Shown here piece after piece: positions 22,068 to 35,304 of a stretch of DNA of 64,000 nucleotides. The notes beneath the pieces are model-generated. The model ran no database searches and was not told where the DNA came from. It saw only the letters and a program-made list of their open reading frames with translations. How positions within the stretch are numbered: position 1 is the stretch's first letter; every line of letters begins with the position of its first letter. The position numbers and the translations under genes were made by a program. Source of the stretch: Exophiala sp. HKRS030 (Eukaryota > Ascomycota > Eurotiomycetes > Chaetothyriales > Herpotrichiellaceae); contig JAHWDD010000002.1 of NCBI GenBank assembly GCA_023897205.1, positions 6,820,001 through 6,884,000 on the forward strand, read 5' to 3'.

Positions 22068-23940
22068 AGCCTTAACCCTGGCAAATTGGCAAGGCAGAGG
22101 AGGTGGAAGAGGGGGAGGGTGATCCGAGCTCCCGCGAGCGATCACTGTCTCCTGTGCACAGGCTTCAAAGGGAGGGTGGTAGAGATGGATGGCGTCATTT
22201 TGGTCATCGATATTATTCGTGGTCACTATGCGCAGCGTCAATCTGGGTGGTGGGAGTGTTCTGATGGTTGGAGGTTGGTGAGTCGTAAGTCGTAAGTGGT
22301 GACTCGTGTAGCGAAGTCAGAAGATCTCGGAGTGGGAAAAGGTGGAGCTCTCTATTTCGAGGTGCTAGAGGGCAAGGAAGTTTGTTTGGAGGGGGCCTCG
22401 TGGAAGAAGACGAGGAGGAGGAGGTGGTGGTGGTGGTGATGGTGATGGTGAAGGTGATTAACACAACTGAACAAATCTCGTAAGGAAATGCCAGCGCAGG
22501 TTGGTTGGAGGAGGAAAGAGGAGAAGCAGAAGTCCCGGAAGTTGCTCCTAGCAAGGCACAAAGAGGGAAGAGAAAGAGAAAGAGGGAAAGAGGGACCAGG
22601 GAAAGAGGAAGCGCGGGAAGGTGGGGCGTGGGATGTACTTTCTGATACTTTGGTGATTTTTTTTCAATGACCAGGTAGAGTGGTCGTCAGTGGTCGAGTT
22701 GAAAGCAGCTGATAGATTAGAGTATGCCAGCATGGTCTCCCGTGCTTGTGCTTGTGCTTGTGCTTGTGCATGCTGATCTGGTGAGTGGTGAGGTGTCTGG
22801 GGTGCTTTGCCGAATGAAAAATTTTCACACTGCATATCATATCATGCTCGAGGATGCGGGCAGATGATAGATGATGGTGTCAAAAGAGAAATTTTTGATA
22901 ATGCCTTTATCAGCTTGCTGCAAGATAACAACGGTCCCTAGAAATTTGTCGGTTAGAAGGTAGACGGTAGAAGTTAGTAGACGACCAACTTACCTTACCA
23001 CGCTTACCTAGGTGCTTGATTAGGCTAAGGAGGCTACTGGCTTGGGCTCTCTGGTAATCAGCTCCAATTTCTCAGTCCCACGTCCTTCTGGATTCTGTCT
23101 CTGGGCCTTTTACTGATTGGACTACTGCAAACTGCAAGCCCCGGTGGTTAAGCCTCCAAAAACGCCATAGAGGGTCTCGACTAACTTAGCATTTGGCTGG
23201 TAGTGTGAGGGAATATGTCGTATGTAGTCAAGGACTCGGTCCTCTGTTCGCAGGTAGGAGCGCCGAAGATAGGAGGAACGAGACAGGACGGGGCTTCTAG
23301 AGCGGGCGTGAGCGGGGTATGCCCAAGAACCAAGCACCTAAGTGAGTACCTAATCTTGCTGACTTGGAAGAAAATAGCTACCGTAGCAGTCAGAAGTCAG
23401 TACAAGGTACACACCTAAGGTACGTTGCGATATGGTTACTGGGTGGTTATTACCTTGCTTACCTATGTATGTAGCTACCTACCTAGTAACTACCTATTAC
23501 TTGTAGAGTGTATTCCGTAGTCTAATAACTACCCAAGTTAGTACCAACTAGCTACTAGGTACCAAAGTGGGAGAGACTTCATACTATGACCCTGTCCGTC
23601 TGTGCCTGGACTTCCCACTGGGCAGGTGCCTCAAGTGCCAGCAAGGAACGCTCCCGCTTTCTGCATTACAGTGATGCACTGATGCATTGATGCAGCAATG
23701 CCACGAGTTCCTGGTGCCAAAGCTGTCCCTGTTCAAGGTTAGCCTCAGTGTCATCAGACCAATTCCGAGCATTGGTGCCCACTGCCCACCGCTCCTACTC
23801 TGAAGCCTGTACTGTAACCTCCTAGGTGCTTCTGGGCTTGGACTTTGGCCCTCTGGGTGCCTGGCTGTTGTAACTTTAGAGTCTACACACCCACACCACT
23901 AACCACAAGGTGCATCACTAAAACCCACTAAACTCACTAA

Positions 23941-25351
23941 ACTCACTAAACTCACAAACTGCCCTTGACTTCCCCAAACCATCGCCAGGGCCCGTATTGG
24001 AGTCTCTCGCTTGTGCATCCTTGGCGCCTCGCATCCTTCTCCACTCCAGCCAAAAAGCTCCCCGTCACTATCTTAGCATCTTCTCATCTTCCCATCTCCC
24101 CATCTCCATCCTTCCAACGCACTTCTAATTACCCTTCTACCGTCCACCCACGCCCACGCCCACGTCCACCCCAAGCCTTAACGAGTCAAGACCCGTCATT
24201 CCTTCGGATCACCATCGAACTTGCACCATCTTTGGCCCTAGCAATCGTCGGACGACCTCTGGGCCCACCCGATCCGACCTCTCAGCACCCAAAACCTCAA
24301 GATTAGAGTCTTGACTCCTCAAACAACTGGCACCTAGCTGGTAGGTGCCTGGTAAATCGGGTCAGTCGTCACTTCTCCGCTCTGCACACCCTTAACTCAT
24401 CTCCTTCAGGCCCCTGCTAGCCTCCCAGATGCCTGTGGCCTTCACACAGCCATCCCCTGCTCCATGCTCCTCTGCTACCCACCCTGGCTACCTCCCTGGC
24501 TCTCTCACGCATGCCCATCATCGACCATCATGCTTGGCCTCGATGCCTCATTCGTACCCATAGGCGAGCCACTGAGATGCTCCATCCAGGAAAACTTTTT
24601 CATCAGTCACCTGGCACTCCCAACCTGGTAAGTCGAAGCCATTGTGGCGCCTACCGCTGGCAAGGCTGCAACTTTTCGCTCTGGCGACATTCGAGAAGAG
24701 AACAAACAACCATACCAGACACCACCACTTCCATGCAGCGTGAAAGCTTGCAAATCTCTGCTGCATGCATCTTATCCCTCACCTATCATCTGTCGCAGAT
24801 GCTCAAGCCTTCCTAGGCCTGTCATATCCCACGCTTGCTAGTGGTTCTGCGTCTTCAATACTCATCATACCTTGGGCCCAAAAGGTATATACATGGCTTT
24901 GCCAACGTTTGTTCTGGAAACTTGTTTCGTCTATCTATCAAGGTAACACCTGCTCTGAGATCATTGAGCCTTTGATTTCTTCATTGCTGCACTACTGCAC
25001 TCACTGCTCGCCTTGGATATTTGCCCCCCTCACACCACACCTCCATCTCATTGCCATCCGACTCGAGTCGCGTCGAGACCTTTGCTGGCCTTCAGCCGAT
25101 CCAACAACTCTATCCCCATCTCCCATTGTTGGCTCACTGCTCCCAGTCGCAGGGGAAAGGGCAGATGTAGCTTTTTATCAGCATTCAGCGTCCCGGCGGT
25201 TTTGTTTTGCTCAGATCTGCCGTTTCGTCCCTATACCTTCCACTACCGCTCTTGTTCCAATACCTGCCTGTCTCCGCGGAGATAAGTCGACACCACTCAT
25301 TGTCCTGAACTCTTTCAACATGTCTTTCGAAGCCGCCGCAGATCAAATCGA
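23941..25351 (+). promoter_or_regulatory. Long CT-rich promoter/leader of the zinc-finger gene
   Basis: About 1.4 kb of pyrimidine-rich plus strand precedes the C2H2 gene. It contains a 266-codon open frame (24765-25562) without family resemblance that overlaps the gene in another frame. An ATG at 25320, 32 bases upstream of my chosen start and in another frame, would make an overlapping upstream open frame that could dampen translation. It could equally be the true start if another base is missing between the two. Confidence 0.4.
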
Positions 25352-26388
25352 GTGGCATATGCATCAATTGAGACAATGGATGGTACCTACCTCGGTGCCC
25401 GTCCCTCCAAAAGTCCCATCGACATGTCTACCAACGCCTTTCCTCAGGACTACTATCTTCAAAACATCCCTTCAAATGATCTGTACAATTATGAACTCTA
25501 CACCACTTCTAACCCCTGCTACCATCACTGCAACGTGCTCATACCTTTGGTCATATCTCTGATTACAACCTCAATTGCAATTACTATCTGCCAGACCAAG
25601 GGCCCACCACTCCTGCAAGCTGCCCGGGCGAGGACAAGGGCCACTTCGACGATGGAATCTCCATCTACTCAGACGCGGCCTCGAGCTATCTGTCCTCGGA
25701 CCTATCAGAGCAGACCAGAGTGGCTTCCTTGATGTCCTCCAGTCGCAACACCCCTCCCGTGTTCTCGCAATCATTGCCGACCCCCGAAGTCACCTCCGAA
25801 GTCGACTCGCTCATGAAGACTCTGCAGCCCAACCCGTCCCAGATACAGCCCGATGCGATGACAAAATTGAAAAGACATCTCTGCCCTTATCCCGAATGCG
25901 GCAAGTCTTTTTCTCAGCCCACACACTTGAAAATCCATCTACGCTCCCATACGGGTGAAAAGCCATATACTTGCTCCTTTGCTTCTTGCAGACAGGCCTT
26001 TTCCCAATTGGGCAATCTTCGGACACACGAAAGGCGCCACATTGGTCAAAGGCCGAACCGCAAACGGGCCAGCTCCGACCCGGGAGCTTGTCAAAAGAAA
26101 TACACATGCAGACTAGACGATTGTCGAGTTCCCGAAGACGGTCGCCCAGGCAAGGTCTTTACACAACTGGGCAATCTGAAGGCGCACATGAATAAATTCC
26201 ACAAAGAGACACTCACCAGACTTTCGGCCCAATTTACCACAAGCGCCTTTGACCCGGAGGAAGAAAGCTTGAGACAGTACTTCCAAGATCTGTACAAGCA
26301 TAGCAACAAAGGGATTAAAGGCAGAGGCAAAGGCCGCAAAGTTGAAGTGCTTGTCAACCCTGATCAGTCGGACTTGACCAACCGGTGA
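25352..26388 (+). CDS. C2H2 zinc-finger transcription factor, Azf1-like (one apparent frameshift)
   Basis: Probable sequence-specific DNA-binding regulator in the nucleus; its targets are unknown. Seen: an N-terminal half rich in Tyr, Asn, Ser and Pro, then three zinc fingers in the last half. Finger 1 is CPYPECGKSFSQPTHLKIH..H, finger 2 CSFASCRQAFSQLGNLRTH..H, and finger 3 starts CRLDDC, has an inserted loop, and ends VFTQLGNLKAHMNKFH. The QLGNL helices and the KETLTRLSAQF segment after the last finger are typical of fungal Azf1-like factors. A basic RGKGRKVE tail follows. The frame changes by one base at the CCCC run 25513-25516; an extra C joins YELYTTSNP to LLPSLQRAHTFGH and the rest, giving about 345 residues. 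The start at 25352 is the first ATG in the leading frame but is not certain. Confidence 0.75.
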
Positions 26389-26953
26389 AACTCTAAGCCC
26401 GCGATGGCCATGGTTTGAGATGATACTTTGGATGTGAAAACCTATAACCTCAAAACATATGCACATCCCTGTTAAGGGAGATGCTCTATGCTACGAAGCA
26501 CACAGAACCTGCTGTTATGGTCACTGACCACTCAAATAACACCCTTTGTCTTTCCAGTTTTCATTCTATTTTATGAAGACATGAACTGTAAAATCACCAA
26601 AACGAAATACCATCATGCAAGAATTGAAATGCGATACAGTATAAGTCCGTGTATGGTCACTGGGTTAGGTACGGAAATGGAAAAAGAATAGCGAGAGATG
26701 GTGAATGAACGTCATTCAATGTATAGTATGCATTATAAGTTTTTTATACCAGTATTTGTCCCTTTACGATATACTAGCTCTTTATCTACTTCTAGGCTGA
26801 CTTGCCCTCCCCATTTCAATTTACCACAATGCTATGACCTGACGCAAGCATCAACACAACTATCCTTCTACTGTCATCGCCACTCGGACTCAATTTAATA
26901 AAACGATTGGTGGACACGTGTTTGCACATTCACAATCACACATAAGTTTAACA

Positions 26954-27530
26954 ATGGCCAGAATCAGAGGAGTTTGTGCACAACCAACTGGTTCTGCCTG
27001 GACCATCAGGGTACACGCACCCACGAGGGATTACAGACCAATCGGACAACGGATAGACATGCTGGTCGAGACTCCAGGAGTCATACGCATGACCATTTTG
27101 CAGATCAGAATACTTAGGTGCACGTGAGTTCCTGCCTGTGTTCAAAAAGGCGGTTCTTCAGGGAACGAGCTAAAGGAACGGTAGCAAGTGGTTCAGCGAC
27201 AGTGGATATCGAGATAGGAGCATGGAAAACGAAACGAACTGGCTGTCCACAGTCCTGAAAGCCGCGGACGATCCCCTATGTAGATGTATATTGAACTACG
27301 ATAATCGTGGCGAATATTCGCAACGGTCTCGTCAGATCATTTTAGAACATCCTACAGTAAGGCGGCAGGTCAAGGTGTGGAAGGGATCTCACATCGACAT
27401 CGACAATCTTCCGAGGCTGGGCGAGGTACACCTACCTCTTTTCAGGGAAGTAACACAACTCAAGCGTAACAAATACTGGTGCAACAATTTCCGAAGGATA
27501 ATAGAGAACTTTCCACCAGGAGGCCATTGA
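26954..27530 (+). CDS. Possible small two-exon gene of unknown function
   Basis: I do not recognise it. An ATG in good context (TTAACAATGGCC) opens 56 codons. A strong donor, GTGAGT, at 27124 and an acceptor at 27184 (61-nt intron with GAGCTAAAG as a possible branch site) join it in phase to a second open stretch of 115 codons plus stop. The spliced product of about 171 residues has ordinary composition (about 17% Arg+Lys, spaced Trp, no low complexity), with FREVTQLKRNKYWCNNFRR near the end. No signal peptide or membrane segment is seen. The support is the agreement of reading frame across a well-formed intron, nothing more. It could be chance. Confidence 0.35.
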
Positions 27531-29930
27531 TCAGAGATTCCATCCTCGTCGGCCGTCACTGAAGATCAAGCTGTGAGGCGAACCGGTTGTTGCTTCAGTG
27601 ATCTCTTCTCCTGACCGAGAGCCGAAGGTCATCCCTGGCGATACCACTTCCCTCGGTCACCTGCCTTTTCGGTAGCATGTGTGAAATCTAGCTGTTCATC
27701 CAAGAACCAGCCTCTTCAGAACCGAAATGTGCTCACTTGAACGTTTGAGACAAAAACACATTTGCTTCGAATTGAGACTGATAGTGGATTTCGAAGAACG
27801 GGGTGCAGAAGGCGGCGGAACCTTGGGATGAGAATCTGGAGTTGATGATCTGGTCGATCACGTTCCCACAATAGGCGACGGCCGCAGCTCATGAAATGAA
27901 CAAGACGCCTTGTGGGTTTGACGCCATAAACCCACGGTGCGATCGTACAACCTCGGTCAACGGTGCCCGGGCTCCATCCAGCGGACACTGTAACCTCAAA
28001 GGCAGCCTAGTTGTCCTCAGGTGCAACGTCGGAGATGGTCTAAAGCGCCGGTACCAGCTTGTAGAGCCAGAAGGAGACAACACAATGTCTGATCATGAAA
28101 GTATCGTTGATTTGACTCGGTTGCCATTGTTACAAGATCGACACTGTTTCGGAACATGATCAACATCTGCTCCCCTGGCATTAGCCCGGCCCCTACCGAA
28201 GATTCTGTGAACCAATAGAGTATCTATGCGCTTGATTCCTTTTCTCGAGAGTGTGAAAGTGGGGGCAAACCCGGCGAGGATCGTGGCCAGGGAAGTTGGA
28301 GCTATAGTATGGGGTACATGGGGTTCCTGTGCTAGGTCTTGAGACGGGACCCTGAACGTGGTCTTCTGACATGTATCTGATTGACAGGAAGAGTTCAGCT
28401 TCAAAGCAGAACACACCACGAAATCCCTCAGACTAACTTCCCACGTCAGAAGCGTTTGCAATCAAGGGAATCACGATAAGCAAAAGGCTGACGAGTTCAA
28501 GGGCATGATCAAAAGGAAACTCAGGTGACAAAACAAAGCGGAGATAAATTTGGGATTCCAAAGGTGTTTGGAGTTGGGAAGCTCGTCAAACAGCAACAGG
28601 AGAGGAGGAGCAGAATCAAGCCAATCATGGAGCTCCATCAAAGCAAAAAAACTTTTCTCTGCCGAGGGAAGGGAGGAAGTATCCGACCCTGCCGAACGAG
28701 TGGGTCCATCTCATGATCCCTGTATCGCTTAAATCGCGAAGAAGTGCATGCATGCTACCCATAACGGGATTAGTGCCTTGCGGGACTTTTGTTCTAGTGG
28801 ATTTCTCGAAGCTCGGATGGAACCTTCAAAAGATTACACCGCCAGCCGCCGCCCACTCTCGAGTCCCCAAAGTCCAAAGTCAAAGTCCAAATATTGAGGA
28901 CATCAGCCTCGCTTCGCCTGATAAGTCGCCTGTCAAATGCCTCTGGTTGACTGTTCTTCACATGCCCTAAGCAATATCGTGTCACGGGTTCACTCGTGGC
29001 GTATGCGTCTATAGTCGTCGTCTAATTCCCACATCCATTGCCCTAATGTCTTCCACCATTGCCTCGATCAAACGGTCGCCCCACCAGGACCCCCAAGCCG
29101 TTTCGGCTCTTGATACGCCAAGTGATATGAATTGGGAACGAGATCTGCTGCTGCTGCCGCTGCTGCTGCTGGCAACGCTGGTTTGTTTTTATTATGTGCC
29201 ATGATTGCCAACCACAAACCCCAACGTCCATCCTCCCCACGCTCAAAAGGCTCAGCCACCTTTCGACCCTCGTTGCGGCGCCGGGCTTTGGGTCGGTTTC
29301 AAAACCTTGCTTACGACATCTCCCAGTCTCCACAGTCTCACAGGCCCACAAGAAAGTTTGGCTCGTTGAGTCAGCCTGTTCTGCCTTCAGAGATACGAGC
29401 AGAACAATGGTGGAGGCGCAGCTTGCGACTCTTCCCGCTCCGTTTCACCCTGTGGGCCGTGGCTCCATCGTGGTATTCGTAGACAGTGACTACGTCTTAC
29501 GTGACAGGAGCAGAAGGGCCAATGCCCTCGACTACTACGTAGGTACTCAACGTCTCAGAATGCTTCCCATTCTGGCATCATGCGAGATTGATCATTTTTC
29601 TTTTCGGTGCTAATCGACATGGGAGAACGGCGTTCATGGCTTCTTTCCCACCCGGTAGTTCTGTGGTCTTCACTCAGCCGTGGTCTGCAATGATCCTCAA
29701 GCCTTACAGACCACCAGGCTTGACTCTGCACAGCGACGCGTACGATCACGTCTATGTATCCACCGAAGTCTCGTCGTTCATGGTTGTCCGCGCAATGACC
29801 TACTTTGACATCAACATCCTCTTCCCCGTCGATCTCCCACTATCCATCCATCATGGTCCCCAATGCACAGTTCTACCTCACCTGCCCTAAAGGGAGTCCG
29901 ACATATTCCAGGTCCAGACCGACGCGCACG

Positions 29931-29954
29931 CCACGCCACGCCACGCCACGCCAC
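29931..29954. repeat. Tandem CCACG units
   Basis: Four perfect 5-bp copies and a partial fifth. A simple repeat in a spacer. Confidence 0.85.
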
Positions 29955-31515
29955 ACTCGACGACTTCCGCCAATCACATAGCACTGGAAGTCGTTTCCCA
30001 AAATGGACGGTTCTCTCCTGACTACCCGTCCCTTTGGTGTCTACTGTAAACGAGTCCGACCCATGCGCTGTCCTTAGTACAACGACACGTTCAGCATCCA
30101 AAGGTCCTTCACCCACATACCCTTGTCCAGCGACAATCACAATTCGACAACACCAGCCGACCGCATGATAGTACTCTGTACACATGACGTCCGCGGTTGT
30201 TGAAGCCACGACATCTCGGGTCCCCCTGACATTTAAGAGAGGTGAGACAGCTTAAGAAAGTTGACCATTCGAGGCTGAATAGGAGGCCATCCCGTGTGCA
30301 CTGTCTGTTGGGTTGATGCGTCTGTCACAGTCGTATGCGAGATTCGGGAGTCTCGAGATTCTTGGGATCGAGGCTCTTGGCCACACACCAGCCCGCGGCG
30401 CAACTTGATGGCTTTCGTGTCCGGTAGGTTGCACGTTTGTCTTCTCACAAGGCCGTCGGATTGATATATGCTGGGTCATTTGCTCTATCTGGGTTGGGAT
30501 ATGTACGGTACGGCTTTGGGTTGTATGTTGATCTCACATTGGGGTGTCGAGCCCCTTTTTCGCCGAGCCTGCCTTCAATCGGTTGTGCCTCCGCGGTGCT
30601 CACTGCCTGCCTACCCTCTACATTCTAAACTCGTTTGTTACACTCCATTTTGATGACCACTCACCACATCCTCCCTCCCTTTCCTAGTTCTATCACAACA
30701 GAAGCATCTCATTCCCTAAGCTACCAGCACAGGACGAATCTTCATCATGGTAAAATGTAAGACGCAGGTCGTCCGACACATCGAGCAAGCAGACGGAGAC
30801 GGCCCTTAAAACCAAGCCTTCGTTTTCCGTCTGGCATCGCCGATCCAGGAAACGCAAAGCACTGCCCCATCTACACATAAGACAAGCAAGGGGAGATAGA
30901 TGCTGGAATGCATATTCTCCGAAAGGAATCGGCTTCGACCTTGCGACGAAGACAATGATGAGCAAAGAGGAACCTCATCGGTAAAGGATTACATGGTACA
31001 GCATGAGAAGTGAAGACATCCGCTTCGTGTAGTGTCCCTATCCCCTCCGTTGAGAGAGCCCTGCTTCTGTTGGGGCATGGCTAGGTATGTTGGCTTATGG
31101 TGATTAGAGGATGATATGTGTTGTAAGTCGAGGATTTTCATGTAGAGAGAGGGCTAAAGTGGAGAGGAGATGAGAGGGAGGCAGTGAGGGAGGGAGTGAG
31201 AAAGTGAGGGAAGAGAGGCAGTAGAGGAGAAGGAAAGAAGAGAAGCGAGTGCAACAAGAGCGAAAAAGATAGAACAGGAACTCTCGAGTATACGCCCGAC
31301 ACGTGCAAGTCATCTACTCGAGCCAAACACAGAAAGTGCATAAAACAGGTTTAAGTGATTGATTAATAGTAGATATTAAGAGCGGCACTTCGAATAGACT
31401 CAAAGCCCTGTTCTCTCTTCAGCTCTAGCCGTTCATGTGCGAAAGAGGCGGGCACGCAGGGCGGGAGGAAGCGAGGAAGGGAGGGTGAGGAGCCAGCAGC
31501 TGGTGACGGGGCAGT

Positions 31516-31581
31516 GGTGTTGGTGTTGGTGTTGGTGTTGGTGTTGGTGTTGGTGTTGGTGTTGGTGATGGTGATGGTGAT
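31516..31581. repeat. GGTGTT x8 followed by GGTGAT x3
   Basis: A 66-bp hexanucleotide array with a change of unit partway. It is open in several frames, producing spurious open frames of alternating residues such as LV or HQ. A simple repeat; no gene is called. Confidence 0.9.
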
Positions 31582-32471
31582 GGCGATACCAACTCGTATC
31601 AGCATCCTCGTCTTCTGCCTCGACATCTGGCAACGACACGTCGTGGACAGCGTACTCGGCAGCGAGCACACCGTGCTCTACTTACAAGCTGCACCTGCAT
31701 GTTTGCTGTACCACATCCATATCCACTGGGTTTCCTCTGTGCTCCGGCCTCTCACCTCGCAGATCCCGAACGGGCATCAGGGAGATTTTACGAAGGAGAG
31801 AGACGATCGGGGTTCATCGTTCATGTTTTCAATCCCAGTCAGCTGGAGGGTAATGAATGGAGCCTGTGTAGCGGTGGGCGACGAAGGGAGGCATGTCAAG
31901 TCGCAAAGTCACAAAGAACCCTAGGTAGCTTCTTGGACTTGGTGCTTCCGTGCACCATGGATAGTGCCTCTTGTCGGGATGAGAATGGACCAAGGGGAAA
32001 AGGCATGTCTTCCTCTGAAACCTGCCAACGGCTTTCCTATCGATGGAGCCGCGTCCAAATAGGAACGTTGTCCAAGTGTAATTAAATATCAGATATGTTG
32101 CGCAGGTATAGTCAGCACAAGTCCAAGATATCCAAGAGAACGGAGTTTAGGGTAGAAGACAACCTTCAAGGGCTGAGAAATCATCCTGATATAGAATTCG
32201 TATTCCATTTATTTTCTTTCCCTCCATTCATTTCCATGGTTATGCACAGTCTCTCGACTAGTAGAAATTCCCAGCGGTGTGATTCCACATCCCAAAATCA
32301 AAAGTCAGCACCAGTGTACAAGGCTTCGTATGTCAAAAGTCGTCAAAAGAAAAATTAAATAGCCATATACCATACTGAAGTAGAAGTCAAGAGCAGGTAA
32401 GGATCAAGTTATCGTCAGTGTCATCTGGCGAAATCCGATGCTCTTCTTTGTTACATGTTCAATCTTGAGGG

Positions 32472-35304
32472 TCAAGGGCCTTTTTCGTCCACTTCAGCCA
32501 TACTCTCCAGATTTCCACCAGGTCTATCACCTATACTCGTGGTACTCCTTGAGCTTTTGTGACTCCTTGGTCTTCTATCCTCATTCTGAGCGCCGGGACT
32601 TCCAGCGGGCTTCCGGATGGTTCCATTTTGTGAAGGAGTTGTAGTTTTTTCACTAGTAGCGGTCGAAACGCTACTTGCGCTGTCCTTTTTGGTTGAAGGA
32701 GGGGGTCTCGCAAACATGGCTTTGAGGGCGGCTTTTGCTTTGGCCTTTTCTTCCTTCTCTTCGGCGGCTCTCTTGGCAGGATCTTCTTTGGCTTTCTCAT
32801 CAGCATATTGCTTCCACTTCCGCCAACCGTCAAAATCGATCAGTGCTTGCATACAACCCCACTCGGTGACTTTGCGCTCCATCCAGACGAAGTTGACGGG
32901 CTATTCGATGGTTAGTCAAGTTGATTCTGATCCCGATAATCAATGAAGCATCTTCTCACCTTTGTCAAAAAGTCGTTGCAGCCGGCAGCCAGAGCTTCGT
33001 GCCTGTCACTTTGCAAACTACTGGCAGTCAAAGCAACGATGATGACCGGACTTTTGAATAAACTCTTGTCTGGCAAGGCGTCTTCCTCACTGACAGGACC
33101 ATTGTTCTTGTTGGCCATTTTCAGTCCATGCTCCATGGGACTAACACTGAAGACTCCAATGCCATTCACGGCTTCTAGACGACGAATCTCTTTTGTCGCT
33201 TCAAGGCCGTTCATGACGGGAAGTTGAATATCCATCAAGACCAGATGGAAACCACCTGTCTTCCACATTGTCACAGCTTCTTTACCATTCACGGCCGACT
33301 TCCATCGGACCTTTAATCTCTTCATGAAAGCCTCCAAGAGTTTTAGATTGATGTTGTTGTCTTCTACTAAGAGCACGTTGATGGGAGGAACGGATCCATC
33401 AAGCAGACTGGAGGCAGCAGGTTTGACGGATGGAATTGCTTCTCCACTTGCAGAGCGAGCGGGATTAGGTAGTTTCTTCCTCTTGGGTTTATGTCCGGCA
33501 TGGGGTGAGACAGGTCGACCTGGGGGTGTAATGGCAGAGGCCAATTCGTTTGGTTGAGCAGGAGGAGTGGGCAATGGTGGCGCATTGGGAACAGTTCCAT
33601 TGATTTGAGCCTTTGATTCTATCGGAGGTCAGCCTCGGCCCTCAATGTACACATAGGTTGGGTCGACGAACCTATAACTTGACCATTGGGCTGCACAGTG
33701 TGGAGAATGGTAGGACTACTGGTATGTTGTCTGGGATACTTTGGCCTTCTTCTAGTGGTATGAGAACCAGGGCTGGGTAGTAAGGGTGGCTGACCAGTGG
33801 CTAATATAGACATGGCATGTGGAATGGAATTTTGATGCTGGACGTGAGCGAGGTGAGGAGATTGGACAGGCATAGGTGGAAAGTATTCTCTAGCGGCGTC
33901 ATCGGGGCGGTACTGATCGGATGCATAGTAGTATTGAATTTGGTGGTTGCCAGCTCGAGGAGAGGCACGGGGGGTGCGGCGAGCTGGAACATCGATGAGT
34001 AGAGCTTCGTCAACAGTTTGACCGCCGGGATAATAAAGCTCGAGAGTTTGAATGATTGATTCATCGGGACTCAAGGTACGTTCGGCTGGGATGTTCTTAT
34101 TGTGAGGTTCCCGGCTCAGGATTCTCAGGGTGATGTCGGGAGAATCGATACTACGGCCAAGAGAGTTTGCATATTTGCGAAGAATGACATCTCTTACATT
34201 ATCGACCAGATCGTCTTCGGCAACTTCGACTCGCGTCGGGGAGGCGCCGGGTCTTTTCACCCATATTTTCTTCGGCATTGCGGGTAGATTATCATGACTG
34301 AGGGGAGCAGTATTGAGTATAGGAACCGTGGGCGTGGATGGTTGTTGAACTACGAGTAGAGGAGGAGGAACGTGAATCTTTGTGTCTGGAGGAATGGTTG
34401 TTGGGCTGAAGGATGTGTCGGTTGAAGGTTGAGTAGGCTGTTGATGACTTTGCAGGGATTTAGAGGGTGGGTGAGTCTGGCAGATGGAAGGGGGAGGGTT
34501 TGCAGATTTGGTGGTAATGGCGCTGGTGGTGGGAAGTGAAGATGCGATCGGCGTTGAGGAGGAGGAGGTGGTGGTGGTGGCAGAGAGAGTGGATGGAGAA
34601 GCAACAGGAGCAAAGAAGGACGAGGAGGAGGTGCCAGTGTGGCCGTGGGTGTGGGTTGGTGTGGCTTGAGCGTCCGGGTGATGATGTGAAGCACCAGTAG
34701 GAGGCGACGGAGTTGATGAGGGTGGGCCGAGGATGCCTGGAGAGTCAGTGGCAGATGGGGGAGTGGCGGCCAAGGCAGTGGCACTGACGGAGGCGGAGGG
34801 CCCCAGGGCCGCCGAGACGAAGCTTGTAGCTGTACCAGCAGTGCTGGTACTGTTGGTTGTAGTGTTTGTGGTGGTTCGCGAATATTCAGGGCGAGGAATG
34901 TCAAGATTGTTATTGGGCGGCGAGTCGCTATTCCCCGTATCTACCTCTAGTTGTTGGTTGTGCTGCTGGTGCCCTTGATGCTCCGTGACATTCAAGTTGG
35001 ATATGGTATGGCTCTGTTCATGGGTTTGGACGTGGTTCGGATGAGTAGGAGGCGGTGGTTGAGCGTTACCATGGCTGTTCCGTTTGGCATTGGACCTAGT
35101 GCGGCTCCTCCGGTGTAGATTGAGATTTGCTAGGGAGGATAAAGTCGACAAAGTAGAGGCCAAGCCGCCCGAGGCTGGTCCGGAGGCTTCACCAGCTTCG
35201 ACCTTTGACTTATCCTTGTCGGGGTCGTGGACAGCATTGGCACTGAGGCTGCGGAATAGGGGAAGATGCGAAGCCGAGCCTGAGCGATGTCTTGAAAAGG
35301 GCAT
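32472..35304 (-). CDS. SSK1: Ssk1-type response regulator of the HOG stress pathway
   Basis: Ssk1 receives phosphate from the Sln1-Ypd1 type phosphorelay; in its unphosphorylated form it activates the MAPKKK above Hog1. Exons on minus: 35304-33672, 33618-32960, 32900-32472; introns of 53 and 59 nt. The first (5') intron has an unusual GTTCGT donor but a clear branch site and the right phase. Length about 906 residues. Seen: a very long Ser/Thr/Pro-rich N-terminal region, then a receiver domain starting PINVLLVEDNNINLKLLEAF with the phospho-acceptor Asp in LVLMDIQLPVMNGLEA, the Thr of VALTASSLQSDRHEAL and the Lys of FLTKPVNFVW. WGCMQALIDFDGWRKWKQY, typical of Ssk1, follows, then an Ala/Glu/Lys-rich helix and a Ser-rich tail. 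It has no frame break in spite of many C runs. Confidence 0.96.

Larger units (their letters stand above)
20603..23940. other. Spacer downstream of TUP1
   Basis: About 3.3 kb without a recognisable gene. It contains tandem ATTGCAG units (20735-20767), GGTGACACTT units (near 20930), GGCCGT x4 (22044-22067), TGCTTG units (22741-22770) and TACCTA/GTAGGT-rich tracts at 21355-21430 and 23440-23570. A purine-rich tract lies at 22370-22630. Open frames are short and compositionally odd. Confidence 0.55.
27531..32471. other. Long spacer without a recognisable gene
   Basis: About 4.9 kb. Open frames of 80-140 codons occur on both strands but overlap each other and have no domain. Simple repeats are present: CCACG units at 29931-29954 and the GGTGTT array at 31516-31563. 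Some frames at 27716-28461 have near-normal composition and could hide exons of an unrecognised gene. Confidence 0.5.

Noticed and set aside
24765..25562. A 266-codon open frame before and across the zinc-finger gene start
   Set aside because: It is a CT-rich leader translated into Ser/Pro/Leu-rich sequence, and it overlaps the better-supported frame starting at 25352.
29128..29613. Overlapping open frames around an Ala-coding GCTGCTGCT run
   Set aside because: The poly-Ala frame is a trinucleotide repeat effect, and neighbouring frames show no domain.
31516..31581. GGTGTT array as a possible CRISPR-like or satellite element
   Set aside because: The units are contiguous without spacers; it is a simple hexanucleotide repeat in a eukaryotic spacer.
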